Positions 58,201-64,000 of a DNA stretch of 64,000 nucleotides are shown in pieces. Source of the DNA: Paracentrotus lividus (taxonomy: Eukaryota > Echinodermata > Echinoidea > Camarodonta > Echinidae); the NCBI GenBank assembly GCA_940671915.1, contig CALNVZ010003434.1:29511787-29575786 (forward strand). Direction: 5' to 3'. Both the position numbers and the translations under genes were made by a program. Under the pieces are notes generated by a model. It had not been told where the DNA came from. It did not search any database and saw only the letters and a program-made list of their open reading frames with translations. How positions within the stretch are numbered: the stretch's first letter is position 1; each line of letters opens with the position of its first letter.

Positions 58201-61200
58201 AACTAACAATGAAAAATTTTCAAAAGTGGTCAAACTTGCCAAAATACAAAATGTTTTAGGAATGAAGTAAAAGCTTCGACTTTATCAATTAACATTAAAC
58301 TATCAAGAGAAGATGACTTAAAGACGGTGGATCTTGGGCTTCCATGGGGAAGATCAAAATTTGCTGACGCCAGACTTGGTGAAAAGCACATGGGGTACCT
58401 GTCTTGAAGGTAAATTTCTTGACCACAGCAAAACAAGCTGTCCACCATGGACAGCTTCGGGCATCATCGGGCTCGGGAAAGTGAAATTTAATGACTTTAC
58501 CAGATGGGTAGAATATACATAAGGTCTGGCAGAAGTCATAAAAATCAGGTGATGGAACACACCTGTTATTGGATAAACATCCATGGTGTCAAATTTACAT
58601 GGAAGCTCAAGATCACCGTCTGTAAAAAGATTAGTTAGGCCACTATTCAACTTACAGGAGTTCAACCGAGGCAATGTTGACTGTATGACACAATTGAAAG
58701 TACCAGACAACATGCATGGCTACTCAAGATTAGGTGTAAATTTATAGCCCATAGGTTTGTCAAAATCACTTTGACTTTTACTGTTTCATTGTCATTTCAC
58801 CATTTAGTCTCGATACTTGATAGTTAGTGATCCTTTGGCAGCTTACTCCAAACCTACATGGCCATGCGTTTAAAGTTGGGCCCATGTTGTGTGACACACT
58901 CAAAATTTGTGCTAATCGCGCGCATTTCACTGAAAGTGGCTCTAACTTTTTCAAAATCTATATTTACCCCATAAAAGTATACATTTTCTTCAAGCTGAAT
59001 GTCTGAGGAGTTCAGAAATGCACTTAAAATCAATTTACTGATTATTCATTGACAATGATTGAGTAAATATAAACAAAATCACTTTTGAGGAGTAGATGTG
59101 AAAACTAAACCTTTTTGTAGGCCAATCTCAAGAAGCATGGCCAATTACTGTAATCAAGGTAATTAAAATTCCTGGACTAACAATAATAAACCACCAAAAT
59201 CAAGCTAAAGTGATTATTTCAGCAGGGTGTATTCATTTCAATCCAAAAACACTCTTCTGTGAACTTGATTTAACTCATTACAGCACATTTGCCAAATTTG
59301 CTGCGCGGCTCCTCCTGCGCGGCTCCTCCTCCACCCCAGATATTTGTTTATTACCAGTTAATAAACAGAAAATGATGATTTTTTTTTTCATGTTTTGATA
59401 CAAGTATTTTGTTGTCCTACATCAGAGCTCTAATTTAAGACCAAAACCAGCTATAAGGGTTGTATAGTTGTTGAGTAAATCTATAAACAACATCATATTT
59501 TAGGAGCAGATGTCACAACTCCACCTTTTTAACCCTAACTTACCTGGGGGGGGCCATTTTGGCCCCCCCTCGACATTTTTCGCGATAAATCTGCAGTGCG
59601 AAATTTTTTGATCACGCCACTCACTGACTTTTTACTTTCAAGTCTTGCGCATCTTTTAAAACTATTTTCGCGAAAATCGGGTATACCGTTACGACGTTAC
59701 ACGATTTTCAAAAATTTTCGTCAGACCAAAAATGGCTCAAAAACGTGATTTCATGTACAAAGTCAATACAAAATGTGTTTTCAGCTAGAAATCATAAATG
59801 AGTGATTATTTTTAATTTTATTGACAAGAGTCATTTAATTGGATGCTATTTATGGCCGAAATAATGTCACGGATGAATTGTGTCGAAAAAACAATAAAAA
59901 TAAAAACGTCAAAAAACAAAGAAATACATAAGAAATTTAAAAAACAATAAAATACATAAGAAATCGATTTTGGCACAGGAATTTTTTTCTTTTACAATTC
60001 TTAGGAATGACATAAAGAATATTTTCCCCCAAAATCAGCTTTCTATGAGCTTTATTTAGTGAATTAGAGCAAAAAGTATGATTTCATGAATAAATTAGCA
60101 TAATTAATTCATATAAAATAAAATATATGAATTTCGTGTAATTTACCTACACAACCGCATAGATTATGTCATTCTCTACCTTCATGCAAATTTTCGTCGC
60201 GATCGCGCGATCCGCGGCCGAGATCTTAGGGGGGGGCCATAATGGCCCCCCCCCAGGACTTTAAGCTCACGAAATAGCCCAGGTAAGTTAGGGTTAAGGG
60301 CCCAACTCAAAACGCATGGCCACATATATACTTGGCAAGTTGGCATTACCTAAATACATCAATATCTTAAATTTATAATTATGTAAACATATAGGCCAGT
60401 ATTCTCAAAAGCCGCCTAACTTTAAGCCTAGCTTAAATCTGTGGCTTAACTATGGTTTGCTAAAATGGAATCAATCTGTTTAGTGTTGCGTGTTCCTATC
60501 ACCCTTTTTTTTTTAAATTCTGGAATTGTGTTTTAATTGTAAGGGAAACTTTTGTATTTATCATTCCCAAGCAGTTTGTAACAATTTCACTACCAAAAAT
60601 TATGATGAATTGAACATCTAATTTTTGGGATTGATTCCCTCTTTTAGCAAGCCATAGTTATGCCACAGATTTAAGCTAGGCTTAAAGTTAGGTGGCTTTT
60701 GAGAATATGTGCCATATTCTTCAGTCAATTACAAACTTTGTACCAGAACTATGAAAAAAACTTAGTACTTCCGTTAGCCCACATTCTCTAAGATGAAGAG
60801 TCGGTGAAGCATGCGTTTATTGTCACTGACTCTCCATACAGAATATGTGCTAACCAAAGTACAAGTTTGAACCAGAGTTCTTATACAAAGTTTGTAAGCA
60901 ACTACATAATACTATCCCCACAGTTCACCTTTTGTGTTGTGACCTTATTGAAATCACTTATGTAGTTGAAAGTTGAATGCATTAAAAAAGAAGAGAAAAC
61001 TCAGCCTCTACAGGTGTTTACCTACGAATCCAGCCGTAGCAGCACCATTGCCAAAGTCTCCATGTATCTGTTTGATAGCTGTCTGAATAGCCTGCTGTAC
61101 AACCCTTATGCGAATCTTGGCTTCGGTCGCTGTCTGACCATCTTCAAGTATCAACTCCCCAAGAACATACCTGTATTATCATCATCATAAAATTAAGCCA

Positions 61201-61849
61201 TTATTAAAAGAAATGTACAATACATGTATCAAGCCCAAAAAAAACAATAAAAAAAAAAAAAAAAAACATTTTGAAAGTCAATTATCATTACAAGTAATTA
61301 CATACATGTATCAAGCCAGAAAATAGAATATTTACATATTGATAAACATAATTTCAGATGCACTAGGAGGGGCTGGGCGGCTATACTGAACCAAATATAT
61401 ACTAAATGACTTGCATGTAAGTCCAAAGACCATATTACTAATAAAAGAGTGTTCTTGCAAGCACACTTTTCGTTTTAAGAATTGGCTCCACTACCAATAA
61501 CGTCATGCAGCACACCTGACATAGCAAGTGTAATGTTAAAGTAAGCTTTAAAAGACTCCCTTAAAATTACACTACTACTAATATGACAATATCTATAATC
61601 ATAAAAACAATCTTTCCAAAGGCTACAAAAACAAGCGTCATAATTATTGAAAGCAATATAATTTTCTCTATCATTATTCTCCAAACTTGTAGATGTTCTG
61701 GGTAGACAACATCATAAGTTAAAGGAATCTTTAATCAACTACTTTCATGACCAAGTACTATAGACAGTATATTGAAGTGATGATTAATGTACTCAACTTT
61801 GGCATTAAAGGAAGTTACAAAAGACTTACCTGTTCTTTAAGCGAACCAT
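55148..61849 (-). CDS. POP5: POP5, RNase P/MRP protein subunit (complete, 5 exons)
   Basis: Small protein of the RNase P and RNase MRP ribonucleoproteins, which process tRNA 5' leaders and pre-rRNA. Exons in order of translation: 61830..61849, 61022..61170, 57909..58046, 55881..55964, 55148..55266. They total 510 nt and encode 169 aa plus stop; human POP5 is 163 aa. The start MVRLKNRYVLGELI parallels human MVRFKHRYLLCELV, and GTMRACQKFLVKHDRRQLTI parallels human GTIRTCQKFLIQYNRRQLLI. The tail is acidic (DDYDVEGDDDSDESR), like the acidic human tail. All introns are GT-AG and phases agree. Intron 2 is ~3 kb and holds a TTAA-flanked element and a foldback; intron 3 holds a SINE and a 360-bp direct duplication. 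Three decayed copies of the last exon lie downstream. Confidence 0.96.
55881..55964 (-). CDS. POP5: POP5 exon 4
   Basis: Encodes TMRACQKFLVKHDRRQLTIL then FKNSKTQ, the most conserved block of POP5. The acceptor is atcag, the donor is gtgagg. Confidence 0.96.
56335..57370 (-). repeat. ~360-bp direct duplication in POP5 intron 3
   Basis: Segments 56335..56690 and 57009..57370 are clearly homologous along their length (shared GACTGTGTGTTATAAATAGC, AGACTACATTA and CTATACAAGGCTGCT) with scattered differences. They are separated by ~320 bp. Confidence 0.85.
57448..57690 (+). mobile_element. tRNA-derived SINE
   Basis: The head resembles tRNA-Met: A box TGGCTCAGTGGATAGAG, loop CTCATAA and B box GGTTCGAGCCCC. 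The body follows (GTTTGGCGTTCAACAAGAGG, GCTCAGCGGCTGCCGGGCCC, GTTTCGGACAATAAAATTTG). It seems to sit in a decayed TA-flanked element, traces of which are TTATTATAATGGGAGTGGAC and ATATAATGAGATTC. The acceptor stem is poor, so it is not a working tRNA gene. Confidence 0.82.
57909..58046 (-). CDS. POP5: POP5 exon 3
   Basis: Encodes KYVGLQTNTVLIKVRHRAVK, then FLTSSLPFVTSISQVPCSFL, corresponding to the human stretch RYLNAYTGIVLLRCRKEFY. The acceptor is tcctag, the donor is gtaagt. Confidence 0.95.
58311..58640. repeat. Short inverted duplication in POP5 intron 2
   Basis: GACGGTGGATCTTGGGCTTCC (one base over split: GACGGTGGATCTTGG then GCTTCC) on the plus strand at ~58323 reappears on the minus strand near 58620 as GACGGTGATCTTGAGCTTCC. 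Open frames on both strands between them match nothing I recognise. Confidence 0.5.
59533..60293 (+). mobile_element. TTAA-flanked MITE family D, copy 2
   Basis: In POP5 intron 2. TTAA at 59529..59532 and 60294..60297; ends CCCTAACTTACCTGGGG and complement, with the GGGGGGGCCAT-ATGGCC hairpins. The interior matches copy 1 (e.g. CGAAATTTTTTGATC, GTGCAAATTTT-like end). Confidence 0.88.
60394..60713 (+). mobile_element. Foldback MITE family F, copy 2 (3-bp ATA duplication)
   Basis: Flanked by ATA on both sides. Arms with TTAAGCCTAGCTTAAATCTG and ACTATGG-TTGCTAAAA match copy 1. In POP5 intron 2. Confidence 0.83.
61022..61170 (-). CDS. POP5: POP5 exon 2
   Basis: Encodes YVLGELILEDGQTATEAKIR, then IKQIHGDFGNGAATAGFV. 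The acceptor follows ataatacag, the donor is gtaaac. Confidence 0.95.
61830..61849 (-). CDS. POP5: POP5 exon 1 (start codon)
   Basis: Twenty coding bases, MVRLKN plus two bases of an Arg codon. Donor is gtaagt. The start is chosen by alignment with human MVRFKHR. Confidence 0.93.
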
Positions 61850-62806
61850 TGTTTCTCGTCTGCTTACAATTGCCTTGCCACTTGTTTAGCTCAAGAATTT
61901 TGAATCCTTACATGGTCCTGACGCATGATGCAGCAGGATCACAGTAAAAGCAAAGGACACAATGAGGTACAGAAATAAAACAAAATTATCATTTTGAATT
62001 TTTTAACAAGTATGTTAAGCTCTCCCCTAGACCGAAGGATTCAGTCACTATTTTGGGATTGCATTGGTTAAACACTGAATGCTCACAAAATAAGAGACTG
62101 AAAATCGTAGTATTCCGCCGTGCATGGACCCCAGAGAGCTGGCGAGGGAGCAGGGCATGACAAGACTTTTCACTGCACTGGTGACTGATCCATGAAAGAC
62201 AGTGGTCTCGAAATTCCCTTTTTAGTTCTAAATTCATCTTTTCATTACTCTAGATCTACTAAATTTCAAATACATAATAATCATATATATTGGAAAATGT
62301 TCTGAGCCTACCTTAACTTGTATATTGAGCCAAAGAATTCATTAAATTCTTCCTCTATTCTGTCTTATCGCGATGTTCCAGCGGTAGCCATCTTTACTCA
62401 TGAATATTCATATGGATTGGAGCTTAAATTGAGCTACCCATGCGCACATGATATGTGTTTTCATTCATAAAGTTCAAAGCTATAAATATTCATAAAAAGT
62501 ATATCAATATTCATGTTGAATGATCTCAGCAAGTGTTCTGATTGGTCAAAATATTTCTGGGGCATATTTTGACCTTACTTCATATTAGCATAGCTCCATT
62601 CAACAGTAGACAGACAAAAAGGATCACGCGATGAGGACTCATTTTCAGAAAGTAAGTGCTTTATTTTTATATTTATTTATTATGATAGATCTAGCCAGAT
62701 AATTTGTTTTAAACCATAGAATCTAGAGATTCTATACAACTACAGATCTCCCTGATATTGTACTTTTAAGTACAAAAATTTGGGAGACATTGTTAGTCAT
62801 GTCAAA
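61850..62806. promoter_or_regulatory. POP5 upstream region
   Basis: Holds the POP5 5' UTR and presumably its promoter. No TATA box can be assigned. A short GC-richer patch (TTATCGCGATGTTCCAGCGG) lies near 62367. Confidence 0.35.
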
Positions 62807-62889
62807 ATGGCTTCAAAATCGCCTGCCATTGACTTTGTACATGGCTTAAAAGCAGCCACGAAAGGCGTTGTAGACCCCCTACGGAAAAG
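62807..62889 (+). CDS. Possible first exon of a divergent gene (weak)
   Basis: ATG in good context (AAAATGG) opens MASKSPAIDFVHGLKAATKG then VVDPLRK and ends at AG/GTATGC, a fair donor. It lies 957 bp from the POP5 start on the opposite strand, so a shared promoter is possible. I do not recognise the peptide. It contains CATTGACTTTGTACA, a word also seen in three repeats of this window, which argues that it may be repeat-derived. Confidence 0.25.
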
Positions 62890-64000
62890 GTATGCTGATA
62901 GTTCCACCGGTCGATGGGAAAATATTAAAACAAAATAAATATTAGAAAATATTAGAAAATATCCCGAGAACGGTGGAATATTTCTGCCTTACTATAGACA
63001 GCGCTGTAGAAGGGATTTCCTCATTTACGTTGAATATTGAGCGGTGACCTTTTTGAAGGGTCGACCCGGAAGTAGAAAAAAAATCGCTGTGCTTTTGAAC
63101 AGCAGCGCATACGGCCCGCTAGAGCCGCCTGCTCTAGCCGCCTAGCTAGCTTGCTAGCAGACGGCGCTCGCGACCGGGGGTCTATATCGTCATGTACCGT
63201 ACCTGTGATATGAACACAAGTTACGTGTTTGGAACTGATTTTTGCCTTCAAATATCAATCACTCATTGTTATGACAACATAAATATGTGGAAGAACCTAT
63301 CTGCTCTTGTATTCTTGGAAGTTACATAAATTCAATGTGAGTATCATTTTTTTAAAAATATATTACTTGTGAGAGATTCGGGGTATACCAGCCCCACAAC
63401 TAATCATCCGTCAGTTCCCGTCGCTTCGCGACGGGGACTGGTCAGTTTAATTTCTGCCTAGCTCTCCCCCTATACTATGGCCCCCCAAACTATAAAGACC
63501 TTAAGTTTGACTAGGCCCTAGTTTCTGAAAATTATACTTCAAAGTGAGTGCGTAGTCATTAGGACCTGCTCTGTTTGGACTGCAACACAACACGGACGAG
63601 TCGAGAGCGAGAGTCTTGATCTCGAACCTGTGCCTTTTTTGTAATTGCTGATTTTGGCAACTTAACAATCTTCAGAATATGTAGCAAAAGATGGTATAAA
63701 AATAGTACTCTAAAATAGTGAAATTAATGACTTATAAGCTGTGAGAAACTAAGTGTGTAGCTTGAACCCATGCATGCCATGGCTTGGAGTTGGAATGAGC
63801 GCACAAGCTCTAGCAGCGAACGATACAATCATCCGCTTGAATATCCCCCATAACTTCGGGCTAGACATTAGGAGCGATCCGTAGAATTCACCAGCAAAAA
63901 GTCCGCAAACGAAATTTACGTTCACAGTAGATTTCACCCACTAAAGTTCATTCAATTGCACCTCATATTACACATATATAATATTTAATCACTATATGAA
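62890..64000. other. No gene recognised
   Basis: Contains a GC-rich patch 63050..63180 with repeated GCTAGC/CCGCCT words and a hairpin CCCGTCGCTTCGCGACGGG at 63418..63436. Confidence 0.4.

Overview
The window is an AT-rich, intron-rich animal genome segment. It is packed with short inverted-repeat DNA transposons. The two recognisable genes and the repeat style suggest a marine invertebrate deuterostome, most likely an echinoderm such as a sea urchin. That assignment is an inference, because no species-specific marker was read. Only two protein-coding genes can be assembled with confidence, and neither shows in long ORFs because every exon is short.

(1) About 1-38 kb, plus strand: a sarco/endoplasmic-reticulum Ca2+ ATPase (SERCA, ATP2A family). 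Twenty coding exons, 11342..37962, join in frame with no break into 865 complete codons plus a split first codon. They run from the end of the actuator-domain stretch before TGES to the stop. The first ~175 residues (human exons 1-5) were not found and presumably lie upstream, so 1-11341 is read as intron or flank. Two things stand out. Eight introns each carry one ~85-95 nt box C/D snoRNA-like sequence with a closing stem and a guide that matches a conserved 3' segment of 18S rRNA. One intron (32953..33450) has a complete set of U12-type AT-AC signals.

(2) About 55-62 kb, minus strand: POP5, the RNase P/MRP protein subunit. Five exons give a complete 169-aa protein.

A shared feature of both genes is that many exons have truncated, decayed tandem copies beside them. 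This affects six SERCA exons and the last POP5 exon. These copies usually keep one splice site and lose the other.

Mobile DNA: several families flanked by TTAA (piggyBac-like), including three ~490-bp copies whose arms carry TGACGTCA; TA-flanked mariner/pogo-like elements, one 2.6 kb long; foldbacks with 3-bp flanking duplications; a tRNA-derived SINE; and a CR1-like tail. Several are nested, and one nesting event shows directly that the inner element duplicated TTAA. No retrovirus or LTR element was recognised.

The 38-55 kb stretch is SERCA 3' UTR and intergenic DNA with no recognised gene except a weak candidate alternative terminal exon near 45.5 kb. From 62 to 64 kb lies the upstream side of POP5, possibly with the first exon of a divergent gene.
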